This document shows, in pieces, positions 15,789 through 23,987 of a stretch of 40,748 bases of DNA. The notes under the pieces were generated by a model. That model saw nothing but the letters and a program-made list of their open reading frames with translations, had not been told where the DNA came from and searched no databases. The stretch's first letter is position 1. The number at the start of each line of letters is the position of its first letter. Source of the stretch: Abditibacteriota bacterium (GTDB lineage Bacteria > Armatimonadota > UBA5829); contig JAFZNQ010000045.1 in the NCBI GenBank assembly GCA_017552965.1, positions 1 to 40,748 of the forward strand, read 5' to 3'. The position numbers were made by a program, and so were the translations under genes.

Positions 15789-16379
15789 ATGAAAAACAGA
15801 TTCCTGGGGTGCCTGATACTCTTTGTGATAGGCGCCGGTCTCGTGGTAGGCGCCTATTTTGCGGGCAACGCCTTTGGCAGAAAGTATTCGGCGGAGATCT
15901 CCGCCGACAAGCCTCGGGTCATGGAGTCCGTACAGCCTTCGGTCCCCGACAAGGCTGCGGGCGTGCCTCTTTCACGGGGGAAGATCACCCTCTATATCCC
16001 CGATGAAAAGCAGGGCGAGGCGGCTGTCAGGTCTGTGCCCGGGGGCTTGCCGGACGATCCGGCCGGAGACAAGCTTACTCAGAGCATGGTGCTTTTGGTA
16101 AAAAGGCTGGTCCGGGACGGCATTCTCCCCCCCGACACCAGGCTGGTGGGCAAGGTGCGCGTCAGGAACTCCGTGGCCTCCGTCGATTTTTCCGAAGAGA
16201 TAAGGGGATTTTCCGGCAGCACTCTCGAAGAAGCCCAGCTGGCCAACAGCCTGGCCTCTACCGCCGTGGCCAACGGCGAGGGAGTGCAGAAGATACGCAT
16301 ACTGGTGTGCGGCTCCAAAGTAGAGACCCTGGGCGGGCATCTGGATCTCTCCGAGCCCTTCGGTCCCGATCTGCAATAG
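15789..16379 (+). CDS. GerMN-domain protein with N-terminal membrane anchor
   Basis: A 196-residue protein starting at ATG 15789, chosen because the TATAAT promoter lies between it and earlier in-frame starts. One transmembrane helix at residues 5-25 (GCLILFVIGAGLVVGAYFAG). Residues about 60-180 match the GerMN (spore germination/LpqB-like) domain: KITLYIPDEK, a charged stretch with LVKRLVRDGILPPDT, VRVRNSVASVDFSEE, and LEEAQLANSLASTAVANGEGVQKIRILVCG. Domains of this type are found in envelope proteins, also of non-sporeformers, and often sit beside murI, as here (nine bases apart). Probable role in the cell envelope; the molecular function is unknown. Confidence 0.75.
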   Translation: MKNRFLGCLILFVIGAGLVVGAYFAGNAFGRKYSAEISADKPRVMESVQPSVPDKAAGVPLSRGKITLYIPDEKQGEAAVRSVPGGLPDDPAGDKLTQSMVLLVKRLVRDGILPPDTRLVGKVRVRNSVASVDFSEEIRGFSGSTLEEAQLANSLASTAVANGEGVQKIRILVCGSKVETLGGHLDLSEPFGPDLQ

Positions 16380-16388
16380 GGAGCGGGG

Positions 16389-17165
16389 ATGATACACAGA
16401 ATAGGCTTGTATGACTCGGGCGTGGGCGGCCTGTCCGTGGCCAGAGAGGTGCGCAGGGCGCTGCCCCGCGCGGATATGATATATGTGGCCGACACCTGCC
16501 ACGTGCCTTACGGAGGCAGGCCCTTTTCGGACATAAAGGCTTTTTCGGCTGGCATAGGCGCCTTTCTCATGTCACGGGGTATAGACCTGCTGATCATAGC
16601 CTGCAACGTCTCCTCTGCCGTGGCCTGCGGAGACCTGCGAAACAGATATCCCGGCGTGCCGGTGGTGTCCATGATCGAGCACGGCGCCCGGGCGGCCCTG
16701 GAGGGCCGCAGCGTCGGGATCCTGGCCACCGAGGGCACTGTGAAGAGCGGCGCTTATCCCGCCGCTTTGAGGGCCATGGGCTTTGGCGGAGAAGTGGTGC
16801 AGGAAGCCTGCCCCGAGTTTGTCCCGCTGGTAGAGGGCTCTCTGCTGGACACTCCCGAATGCAGGGAGGCCTGCGAAAGGCATTGCTCCCGGGTAAGCCA
16901 TACGGACACGGTCATTCTCGGCTGCACCCACTATCCCCTGATGGGGCGCCGGCTGCGGGACTGTCTGCCCGGCTGCCGGATAGCCGATCCCGCCGTCAGC
17001 GTGGCAGAGTCCCTGTCCCGCGAGGAGTCCCGGGGGTCCGGCTCCCTGACCTGCTACACCACCGGAGACAGGGACAGCTTTGAGCAGACTGCCGCGCTGT
17101 TTGTCCCCGGCATATCCGCCGCATCTGTCGTATGGAGGGACGGCTGCCTTGAAGAAGACGACTAA
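16389..17165 (+). CDS. murI: Glutamate racemase
   Basis: A 258-residue protein converting L-glutamate to D-glutamate for peptidoglycan. It shows the family motifs in order: IGLYDSGVGGLSV at residues 5-17 with Asp9 and Ser10, YVADTCHVPYGG at 32-43, ACNVSSA with catalytic Cys72, and ILGCTHYPLM with catalytic Cys179. The usual ACNTAS is ACNVSS here, so Thr after Asn is replaced by Val. Length is normal (about 260). The ATG at 16389 is preceded by GGGAGCGGGG. It lies between the GerMN gene and a small membrane protein in one probable operon. Confidence 0.93.
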   Translation: MIHRIGLYDSGVGGLSVAREVRRALPRADMIYVADTCHVPYGGRPFSDIKAFSAGIGAFLMSRGIDLLIIACNVSSAVACGDLRNRYPGVPVVSMIEHGARAALEGRSVGILATEGTVKSGAYPAALRAMGFGGEVVQEACPEFVPLVEGSLLDTPECREACERHCSRVSHTDTVILGCTHYPLMGRRLRDCLPGCRIADPAVSVAESLSREESRGSGSLTCYTTGDRDSFEQTAALFVPGISAASVVWRDGCLEEDD

Positions 17166-17703
17166 CTATGACCTGCACCTGAAAAGGCTGTTTTTGTGGG
17201 AATACTTTTTCGAAGCGGCGGCATTGGGCGCCGTGCTGTATTCCTACAGATACGTGTTTTTTCTCCACGGCGGTCCCGACCTGCTGAAGCTGGTCATGGG
17301 GCTGGCGTCCCCCGTGGTCATAGTGCTGATATTCGTCAGGATCAACCTGGTCAACTTCAAGGGGGTGCTCTCCGCCATTCCCGCCGAGGCTCTGGAGCCG
17401 GCGGTGGTGGAGCATATCATCAAGATGACCGCCTTTATGAACGTGAGGGACGAGGCCATGCTGAAGGCTGCCGAAGGCATAGTGCTCATGGACAAGGAGC
17501 AGCTGATGGAGATAGCTCCCAGGCTGATGCTGCGGTTTATACGCCTGTGCTACGTCAGCAACAGAAACGTGCTCACAGACGCGGCCCGCTACGTGGCCGA
17601 AGTCACCAAAGAGCCGGCCTACGTCACGGCCGTGGACAACAACGGGCTCCACTGGCTGGGGCGTTTGGCAAACACAGAAGATCCGGACAAAAAGGACGTG
17701 TGA
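17149..17703 (+). CDS. Small membrane protein of unknown function
   Basis: A protein of about 184 residues if it starts at TTG 17149, overlapping the end of murI by 17 bases; GGAGGG lies about nine bases upstream and no ATG is well placed. Two transmembrane helices are clear (about residues 17-35, AAALGAVLYSYRYVFFL, and 41-60, LLKLVMGLASPVVIVLIFV). The rest is a helical cytosolic domain (AEALEPAVVEHIIKMTAFM, APRLMLRFIRLCYVSN). I do not recognise the family. The position between murI and the HgdB-like gene suggests co-transcription only. Confidence 0.65.
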   Translation: MKKTTNYDLHLKRLFLWEYFFEAAALGAVLYSYRYVFFLHGGPDLLKLVMGLASPVVIVLIFVRINLVNFKGVLSAIPAEALEPAVVEHIIKMTAFMNVRDEAMLKAAEGIVLMDKEQLMEIAPRLMLRFIRLCYVSNRNVLTDAARYVAEVTKEPAYVTAVDNNGLHWLGRLANTEDPDKKDV

Positions 17704-17705
17704 CC

Positions 17706-17813
17706 GTGAAAAAGATATATGCATTTGCAGACGCCTCTGCCGCGAGGGCTCAGGCTGTCGGCGGGCGGCGCGGCGCAGCGCCGAAGGACGCCCGGGCCCG
17801 GAGGGCCTGTTAG
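17706..17813 (+). CDS. Possible short leader peptide, 35 residues
   Basis: GTG at 17706 with AAGGAC about eight bases upstream, reading MKKIYAFADASAARAQAVGG then an Arg/Ala-rich tail, and stopping 11 bases before the HgdB-like gene. That gene lacks a good ribosome site of its own, so translation through this frame could help its start. The tail is encoded by very GC-rich palindromic DNA and may be meaningless. Confidence 0.25.
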   Translation: MKKIYAFADASAARAQAVGGRRGAAPKDARARRAC

Positions 17814-17824
17814 CCGGTACTGCC

Positions 17825-19099
17825 ATGGACAAGCGAACACAAGAGCCTGCGGGACACGGCTTCACCAACCCCGAGTTCACCCGGGAGATGCGCAAGACCT
17901 ACAGCATTCTCGCGCCGGATATATTTCCCATCCACATGGACCTCATCCGGCGTATCTTCAGATCCTACGGCTACAACATAGAGATACTCCGGTCCCGGGG
18001 CAAGCAGATCATAGAAAAGGGCCTCGAGCACATACACAACGACATGTGCTATCCCCTGATATGCATCGCGGGCCAGCAGCTCAGCGCTCTGGCCTCGGGG
18101 GAATACGACCCGGACAAGAGCGCCCTCATCATGTTTCAGACCGGCGGCGGGTGCCGCGCCTCCAACTATATCTGGCTGCTCCGAAAGGCGCTCAGGAGCA
18201 TGGGCATGGAGCAGGTGCCCGTGATCAGCCTGAGCCTGAACCGCATGGAAAGGTCCGGGGGCTTCAGGGTGTATCCCATGATGCTGGTCAAGACCATGGT
18301 AGCCATCATCTACGGCGATCTGCTGATGCTGCTCCGCAACCAGGTCCGCCCCTACGAAAAGGTGAAGGGGGAGACCGAGCGGACACTGAAAAAATGGTCC
18401 GAACGGCTCACGGACGAATTCCGCAAAAACAAGGGCCTCTTCGGCAGAGCCTTCAAAAACAACCTGCGGGCCATAGCCGGAGACTTTGACTCGATACCCA
18501 CCACAGACGTCAAAAAGACCAAGGTGGGCATAGTGGGCGAGATATACGTGAAGTATTCTCCCCTGGGCAACAACGGCTTGGAGGAGCTGCTGGACAGCCT
18601 GAACTGCGAATATATGGTGCCCGGCGTGCTGGGCTTCTTTCAGTTCATGTTTGACAACCGGCTCACCGACCAGAAGCTCTATGGCGGCAGCCGGGCGGGA
18701 GCCTGCGTGGCCGCTCTGGGAGGCCTGGTGGCCCGGCGCATAGAGAAGACCTTTACCGACGTGCTCCGGGAGTTCCCCCGCTTCACCGCCCCGGCGCCCT
18801 TTGAGCGCATCAGGGAGCTGGGGAGCGCCGTGATCGGCAGAGAGGTGAAGATGGGAGAAGGCTGGCTGCTGCCCGCCGAGGCGGCGGAGCTGATAGAAAA
18901 CGGCTACAACAACATCATCTGCGTCCAGCCCTTCGGCTGCCTGCCCAACCACATAGTGGGCAAGGGCACCATGCGCACCCTCAAGAAGCTGTATCCCCAT
19001 GCCAATATATGCCCCATCGACTACGACTCCGGCGCCTCCGGGGTGAATCAGGAAAACCGCATAAGGCTCATGCTGGCCATGGCAGAGGAACAGCAATGA
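17825..19099 (+). CDS. 2-hydroxyacyl-CoA dehydratase (HgdB-like) domain protein
   Basis: A 424-residue cytoplasmic protein like the C-terminal third of the giant acyl-CoA dehydratase activase-related proteins. Marks are NDMCYPLICIAGQQL near residue 75, GGGCRASNYIWLLRKAL near 113, KVGIVGEIYVKYSPLGNNGLEE near 235, and CVQPFGCLPNHIVGKG near 365. The cysteines in NDMCYP, GGGCR and PFGCLP are the probable iron-sulphur ligands. In the usual giant proteins this part comes after the activase domains; here it is a separate gene placed before them. Its stop overlaps the next start (ATGA). The substrate is unknown; such proteins belong to the dehydratase/BadFG reductase superfamily. Confidence 0.75.
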   Translation: MDKRTQEPAGHGFTNPEFTREMRKTYSILAPDIFPIHMDLIRRIFRSYGYNIEILRSRGKQIIEKGLEHIHNDMCYPLICIAGQQLSALASGEYDPDKSALIMFQTGGGCRASNYIWLLRKALRSMGMEQVPVISLSLNRMERSGGFRVYPMMLVKTMVAIIYGDLLMLLRNQVRPYEKVKGETERTLKKWSERLTDEFRKNKGLFGRAFKNNLRAIAGDFDSIPTTDVKKTKVGIVGEIYVKYSPLGNNGLEELLDSLNCEYMVPGVLGFFQFMFDNRLTDQKLYGGSRAGACVAALGGLVARRIEKTFTDVLREFPRFTAPAPFERIRELGSAVIGREVKMGEGWLLPAEAAELIENGYNNIICVQPFGCLPNHIVGKGTMRTLKKLYPHANICPIDYDSGASGVNQENRIRLMLAMAEEQQ

Positions 19100-21999
19100 A
19101 ACGCCTGGGGATAGACATAGGCTCCACCACCATGAAATGCGTGGTGGTGGATGAGGAGGGCCGGCTGCTCTTTTCCGACTATGACAGGCACATGGCCCGA
19201 ATAGGCGAAAAGCTGACAGCCCTGCTGGACAAGGCGGCAAAAGCCTTTCCCGGCGAGGAAATGGCGGCCGCCGTCACGGGCTCTGCGGGAATGGGCGTAT
19301 GCCGCAGGCTGGGGCTGCCCTTCGTGCAGGAGGTGTATGCCGCCCGGCTGGCTGTAAAAAGGCTCATGCCCGGGACGGACACGGTCATAGAGCTGGGAGG
19401 CGAGGACGCAAAGATCCTGTTTCTCAGGGACACCGAGGTGCGTATGAACGGCACCTGCGCCGGCGGCACGGGAGCCTTTATCGACCAGATGACCGAGCTG
19501 TTGTCCCTGACGCCCGCCGAGATGGAGCAGGCGGCTGAAAAGTGTGAGAAGATATACACCATAGCTTCCCGCTGCGGAGTGTTTGCCAAGTCGGACATAC
19601 AGCCCCTGCTGAACCAGGGGGTCCGCAAGGAGGACGTGGCGGGCAGCATCTTTTACGCCGTGGTCAACCAGACCATCGCAGGGCTGGCACAGAGCCGGGA
19701 GATCTCCGGCAACGTGCTGTATCTGGGAGGGCCCCTGACCTTTTTCCCCTATCTCCGCGAAGCCTTTGACAAGACCCTGGGCCTCAGGGGAGTATGTCCC
19801 CCGGACTCCCTGTTTTACGCCGCCATGGGAGCCGCCTTTTCTCCCGCCGCAAAACCCATGTTTCCCGGAGTCCCGGCGGACGCCGCCGACTTTTCCGAAG
19901 AAGGCTGGCCCCACTGCCCGCCCCTGTTCGCCGACAGAGAGGAATACGACAGGTTTGCGGCCAGGCACGAGGCCGACTCCGCCGGCCTGACCTTTCTGGA
20001 CCGGCCCCGGGGCACCATGTTCCTGGGCATAGACGCGGGCTCCACCACGGTGAAGGCCCTGCTCACGGACAGCGAGGGCAACATCTTTTTCCCCATGTAC
20101 ACCCAGGGCAGCGGAGATCCGGTGGGCTGCATCAGGAAGTATCTCCTGGAGCTCTATGACAAATGGCCCGACGTCCGGATAGGCGGCTCCGCCGTCACCG
20201 GCTACGGCGAGCAGATCATCCAAAACGCCTTTTCCGCGGATATGGGCGTGGTGGAGACCATAGCCCACTTTACCGCCGCCTCCCGTTTTTGTCCCGACGT
20301 GGATTTTATTATAGACATAGGCGGACAGGACATCAAGTGCTTTCACATCCGCAACAGGGCCATAGACAGCATCTTTCTCAACGAAGCCTGCTCCTCCGGG
20401 TGCGGCTCCTTTTTGCAGACCTTTGCCGCGGTGCTGGGCTTCGGCCCGTCTGAATTTGCCCAAAAGGCCCTGTTTGCCGACAGGCCCGTGGACCTGGGCA
20501 GCCGCTGCACCGTGTTTATGAACAGCTCGGTCAAGCAGGCCCAGAAGGACGGGGCGTCCCTGGAAAACATATCCGCCGGGCTGGCGGTCAGCGTGGTGAA
20601 GAACGCCCTTTACAAGGTGATCCGCTGCGCCGACCCCTCCCGGCTGGGAGAGCATATAGTGGTGCAGGGCGGCACCTTTCTCAACGACGCGGTGCTGAGG
20701 GCTTTTGAGCAGGAGACGGGCAAGCAGGTCCTCAGGCCCTCCGTGTCCGGGCTGATGGGCGCCTACGGCGCCGCCCTCTACGCTATGGAGCGCCGGCCAG
20801 CCAAAAGCTCCCTCTGCGGCCCGGAAGAGCTCAGAAACTTTGAACACAAGACCCGGGCCGTGACCTGTCAGGGCTGCTCCAATCACTGCGGGCTGACGGT
20901 GAACACCTTTTCCGGCGGCCGGAGGTTCATCGCCGGCAACCGGTGCGAAAAGCCCCTGCAGCTCTCCAGCTCCCTGAAGCCTCTGGACCTGTATCGCTAC
21001 AAGTATTCCCTGTTGGAAGGATATATGCAGGGGGAGATCGTTCCCGGCAAGACCAACGTGGGCCTGCCCATGGGGCTCAATATGTATGAGCTGCTGCCCT
21101 TCTGGCACACCCTGTTCAGCGAGCTGGGCTTCAATCCGGTGGTCAGCGGCAGGTCCGACTACGGGCTGTATGTCAGCGGCCAGCACACCATCCCTTCGGA
21201 CACGGTGTGCTATCCGGCCAAGCTGCTCCACGGCCATATGGAGCGCCTCATAGCCATGAAGCCGGAGATCATCTTCTATCCGGGCATGAGCTACAACGTG
21301 GATGAAAAACGGGGCCGCAACCATTACAACTGCCCGGTGGTGGCCTATTATCCGCGGCTCATAGGCGCCAACGTCCGGATACCCGAAGGCGTCCGCTATA
21401 TAGACAGATTCATCGGCCTGGCTGACAGGAAGGGCTTCCCCGCCAGATTCCGGCAGCTCATGAAGGAAGAAGGCTTTGTTCTTGCGCCCGGCGACGTAAA
21501 GGCGGCCGCCAGGGCAGCCTTTGCGGAATACGACGGCTATATGCGCAGGGTCAGAGAGCAGGCGGCAGAATATTTGCGTGAAGCGGAAAAGGACGGCCGG
21601 CCGGTCATCGTGCTGGCGGGCAGGCCCTATCACGTGGACCCGGAAGTCAACCACGGCATCAACACCCTTATCACCCAGCTGGGAGGAGTGATAGTCACCG
21701 AGGATTCGGTGGCGGATCTGGCAGGCCCCGTGGAGACCACGGTCCTCGATCAATGGACCTATCATTCCCGGCTCTATACCGCGGCGGAATGGACCGCCCG
21801 CCAGAGCGACAGGGTGAACCTGGTGCAGCTGGTGAGCTTTGGCTGCGGCGTGGACGCCGTGACCAGCGACGAGGTGAGGGCCATACTGGAAAGCCGCGGC
21901 AAGCTCTACACCCAGATCAAGATAGACGAGATCACCAACCTCGGCGCGGTGAAGATACGGCTGCGGAGCCTCTTTGCCGTGGCCGGAGTCAAGAGCTGA
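19096..21999 (+). CDS. Acyl-CoA dehydratase activase with two BadFG/HgdC ATPase domains plus DUF2229
   Basis: A 967-residue protein. The ATG at 19096 has GAGGA upstream and overlaps the previous stop. Domain 1 (residues 3 to about 255) and domain 2 (about 312-580) are each BcrAD/BadFG/HgdC-type ASKHA ATPases: GIDIGSTTMK and GIDAGSTTVK phosphate loops, AGGTGAFIDQM and ACSSGCGSFLQTFA iron-sulphur cysteine regions. From about 595 comes a CxxC pair (CQGCSNHCG), then the DUF2229 domain (GLPMGLNMYELLPFWHTLF, SDTVCYPAKLLHGH, GRPYHVDPEVNHGI). HgdC proteins use ATP to push electrons into 2-hydroxyacyl-CoA dehydratases; what this fused form activates is not established. The partner is probably the gene just upstream. 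Confidence 0.85.
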   Translation: MKRLGIDIGSTTMKCVVVDEEGRLLFSDYDRHMARIGEKLTALLDKAAKAFPGEEMAAAVTGSAGMGVCRRLGLPFVQEVYAARLAVKRLMPGTDTVIELGGEDAKILFLRDTEVRMNGTCAGGTGAFIDQMTELLSLTPAEMEQAAEKCEKIYTIASRCGVFAKSDIQPLLNQGVRKEDVAGSIFYAVVNQTIAGLAQSREISGNVLYLGGPLTFFPYLREAFDKTLGLRGVCPPDSLFYAAMGAAFSPAAKPMFPGVPADAADFSEEGWPHCPPLFADREEYDRFAARHEADSAGLTFLDRPRGTMFLGIDAGSTTVKALLTDSEGNIFFPMYTQGSGDPVGCIRKYLLELYDKWPDVRIGGSAVTGYGEQIIQNAFSADMGVVETIAHFTAASRFCPDVDFIIDIGGQDIKCFHIRNRAIDSIFLNEACSSGCGSFLQTFAAVLGFGPSEFAQKALFADRPVDLGSRCTVFMNSSVKQAQKDGASLENISAGLAVSVVKNALYKVIRCADPSRLGEHIVVQGGTFLNDAVLRAFEQETGKQVLRPSVSGLMGAYGAALYAMERRPAKSSLCGPEELRNFEHKTRAVTCQGCSNHCGLTVNTFSGGRRFIAGNRCEKPLQLSSSLKPLDLYRYKYSLLEGYMQGEIVPGKTNVGLPMGLNMYELLPFWHTLFSELGFNPVVSGRSDYGLYVSGQHTIPSDTVCYPAKLLHGHMERLIAMKPEIIFYPGMSYNVDEKRGRNHYNCPVVAYYPRLIGANVRIPEGVRYIDRFIGLADRKGFPARFRQLMKEEGFVLAPGDVKAAARAAFAEYDGYMRRVREQAAEYLREAEKDGRPVIVLAGRPYHVDPEVNHGINTLITQLGGVIVTEDSVADLAGPVETTVLDQWTYHSRLYTAAEWTARQSDRVNLVQLVSFGCGVDAVTSDEVRAILESRGKLYTQIKIDEITNLGAVKIRLRSLFAVAGVKS

Positions 22000-22033
22000 C
22001 GCCCGGCAGAGAGGTGTCTTTCGCGGGCGCTGC

Positions 22034-22077
22034 GGTTTCTCTTGCAAGATCGGAGAACTTGCAAGAGAAACCTTTTT
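22034..22077 (+). terminator. Palindrome/terminator after the activase operon (TTTCTCTTGCA family, copy 2)
   Basis: A perfect 15-bp stem, GGTTTCTCTTGCAAG (22034-22048) with its complement (22058-22072), followed by TTTTTT. It lies 35 bases after the stop at 21999 and runs straight into the GTCATCCC anchor of the next module. Confidence 0.75.
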
Positions 22078-22170
22078 TGTCATCCCGGCCCCAAGCCCTG
22101 CGGGCTTGGGGCCGGAACCCCCTTCAACAGAGCCGCGAGCCCCGGCAACGGCCAAGCCCAACAGGACAAA
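22078..22170 (+). repeat. GC-rich palindrome module, copy 2; 93-bp direct repeat
   Basis: Anchor GTCATCCC, a 14-bp stem CCGGCCCCAAGCCC-TGC-GGGCTTGGGGCCGG (22085-22115), then the tail ending AACAGGACAAA. It matches 24118-24210 with three mismatches over 93 bases. The two copies bracket the EVE/TM2 patch. Confidence 0.85.
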
Positions 22171-22246
22171 AGCCCCGCTCTTCCCGTCAACCCGACAGCC
22201 CTCTCCAACCTCATCCCGGCGATCGTTCTTCGATCGAGGGCTTTTG

Positions 22247-22305
22247 TTTTCTCTCTGCAAAGCCGCAGGCTTTGCAGAGAGAAAACTTTTTCGTCATCTC
22301 GGCGC
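22247..22305 (+). repeat. Perfect 18-bp palindrome plus anchor (TTTCTCTTGCA family, copy 3)
   Basis: Arms 22247-22264 and 22268-22285 pair perfectly around GCA; then CTTTTT and the anchor CGTCATCTCGGCGC (22292-22305). Just upstream is a smaller palindrome CGATCG-TTCTT-CGATCG (22220-22236) after TCATCCCGG. Confidence 0.75.
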
Positions 22306-22340
22306 GGCCGGCAATAGGATCTTCAGGCCGGCCGCGGCAA

Positions 22341-22415
22341 GAGATCCCAGGAGGGGCCCTCCGGCCCGTTCCTTGCTCCGTCGGAGACGGAGAGGGCCGG
22401 TGGGAGGACCCTGGC
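22341..22415 (-). repeat. Structured intergenic element type A, copy 2 (inverted)
   Basis: Outer stem CCGGCCC (22361-22367) with GGGCCGG (22394-22400); inner hairpin CTCCGTC-GGA-GACGGAG (22376-22392). Read on the minus strand it has the same order as 14373-14412, with spacer CAAGGAAC. Inner CTCCGTC/GACGGAG replaces CTCCGGC/GCCGGAG, a compensated pair. The rest of the gap, 22416-22670, shows no gene I can support. Confidence 0.65.
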
Positions 22416-22673
22416 TCATGTCCATGCGGGAAGTGCGTTTGCTGATAGCGGAAGGGGGCCATTCGGCGGAGGACAGTAAAACCCCCGAACAAAAATCTTC
22501 ATAAAAAACTTCCGCCTCATGCCCGCCGATCTGCGGCGGTTTTCCCCTACTCCCGTGCGACGATCCTACAAAACCACGCACTGAAAACCCTATTCCCTAC
22601 GCATATCATACAAATATTCGGCCTCTGGTCTAACCAAAGCCCCGATATGTCCAATAAAAGTTTAGACAGAAGT

Positions 22674-22717
22674 TTGCGTTTTTTTTTTTCTACTGTATAA
22701 TGATAACTGATTAATCA
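22674..22717 (+). promoter_or_regulatory. Promoter with palindromic operator before the EVE-like gene
   Basis: TTGCGT (22674-22679), 16 bases, TATAAT (22696-22701). A perfect 10-bp palindrome TGATTAATCA (22708-22717) covers the expected transcription start, flanked by ATAAC and GTTAT. Such a position suits a repressor. AGAGGTG gives the ribosome site. Confidence 0.5.
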
Positions 22718-22741
22718 CTGGTTATTATAGAGAGGTGAAAA

Positions 22742-23168
22742 ATGTGTAAAGAACGAAACTGGTACTGGATGGCCAGCCCGGATCAGGGAAAAGGCGAAAT
22801 GTGGAAATGGGCCGACCAGGAAAAAGCTGATGAAATTAGATTCGAAAAGCTGGACGCAAACGACAACTCCATGCGAAACAAAGACTCATTCGAGGCCTGC
22901 CGGCCCAACGACATGCTGTTTTTGTATGAATCGGGAGTAGGCTCAGAAGAGCTTTGTCGGGATCGGAAGAGTGAAATCGGAGGACGCCCAGTATATGTAC
23001 GTTGAATATATATTCAAGCTCATTCGCCCTGTCGGGCTGAAGAAAGCGGAGAGAATCTGCAAAAATCTCGAATATACATTGAATTCCAAAGGCCCTTATC
23101 CGAGGCTTTGCAAGGTAAGCCCCGAAAACGCAGAACGATTATTGTCTTATATAATGGGAGATAAGTAA
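22742..23168 (+). pseudogene. EVE/PUA-like domain protein interrupted by a frameshift
   Basis: Two reading frames join into one domain. The first (22742-23005) begins MCKERNWYWMASPDQGKG and runs through NDMLFLYESGVGSEE. The second, one base out of phase and ending at TAA 23166-23168, continues as FVGIGRVKSEDAQYMYVEY. The break lies near 22952, where dropping one C in GAGCTTT restores a single frame of about 141 residues, the length of an EVE domain (which binds modified bases in DNA or RNA). WYWMASP, a GD-like ND-MLFLY strand and FVGIGRV are EVE-like. It may be a true pseudogene, an assembly error or, less likely, programmed frameshifting. AT-rich, unlike its surroundings. Confidence 0.55.
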
Positions 23169-23169
23169 A

Positions 23170-23925
23170 ATGGCCGTATTACGCTGTCCGAATTGCCACC
23201 ATCAGATCGCTTACAACGCCAAAAGATGTTATCACTGCGGATTGGAATATACTTCAACCATGCACTTCATTGCTCTCGATAACATGTCTAAGGAGATCGC
23301 TGAGGAGCGTGCGCAAGCACTTGAATTCCGAAAAGAAAACCCATTTATTATAGACGAAGAAGGTATCTTAAAGAAATACATAGGATTAGACAAAGATGTA
23401 AAGATCCCGGACGGGGTAACGCAAATCGGTGAGTATGCGTTTGAGGAATGCAGCATCAATACTGTAATCATCCCCGATAGTGTGACCGCAATAGATCGCT
23501 GTGCTTTTAAAAACTGTAAATCTTTGACCAAGGTCACCATCCCCAAAAGTGTGACCGCAATAGGATTCTGGGCTTTTGAAAACTGTAAATCTTTGACCAA
23601 GGTCACCATCCCCTGCAGGGAGAACGAAATTGATCACCATGCATTTGTAGGCTGTTATCATCTGACCGAGCTCACCATCCATGGGAACAAGATAGATCTT
23701 GAGAAAAATGATCCATTTCGAATCTCAGAACTCGACACACTAAGTCTTTTTCTGTTTTGTCTATTTTTTGGTTTTCTTGGAGTACATAAGTTTGTTGAAG
23801 GCAAAACCGGCATGGGGATTTTATATGCTTGTACCGCCGGCTTATTTTATATAGGGTGGCTCGCAGATCTTGTTGGTTACATAGTTCTATTATCTAAGGG
23901 GGTGAAGTGGGTTATTCCAAAATGA
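23170..23925 (+). CDS. Zinc-ribbon / leucine-rich repeat / TM2-domain membrane protein
   Basis: A 251-residue protein starting two bases after the EVE-like frame, behind GGGAGAT. Residues 6-23 form a zinc ribbon (CPNC...CYHC; Cys6, 9, 20, 23). Residues about 60-180 are BspA-like LRR_5 repeats (IPDGVTQIGEYAFEECS, IPDSVTAIDRCAFKNCKSLTKV, IPKSVTAIGFWAFENCKSLTKV). Residues about 190-250 are a TM2 domain with two helices (LFLFCLFFGFLGVHKFVEGK, GLFYIGWLADLVGYIVLL). Repeats and ribbon would face the cytosol. Such parts are known singly; the full role is unknown. Lower GC than its neighbours suggests transfer. Confidence 0.8.
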   Translation: MAVLRCPNCHHQIAYNAKRCYHCGLEYTSTMHFIALDNMSKEIAEERAQALEFRKENPFIIDEEGILKKYIGLDKDVKIPDGVTQIGEYAFEECSINTVIIPDSVTAIDRCAFKNCKSLTKVTIPKSVTAIGFWAFENCKSLTKVTIPCRENEIDHHAFVGCYHLTELTIHGNKIDLEKNDPFRISELDTLSLFLFCLFFGFLGVHKFVEGKTGMGILYACTAGLFYIGWLADLVGYIVLLSKGVKWVIPK

Positions 23926-23987
23926 GAGTGCACCTGTCCTCTCTATCAAGACACTATTTCGGTTTTTTATAGTAAACATTAATCTAC

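Noticed and set aside
19048-22260. A 1070-codon open frame on the minus strand
   Set aside because: Antisense shadow of the activase gene, whose ATPase and DUF2229 motifs are clear.
22042-22504. Frames translating as ...PAGLG... in both 22.1 kb and 24.1 kb
   Set aside because: The shared peptide is only the translation of the 93-bp repeat module, not a protein family.
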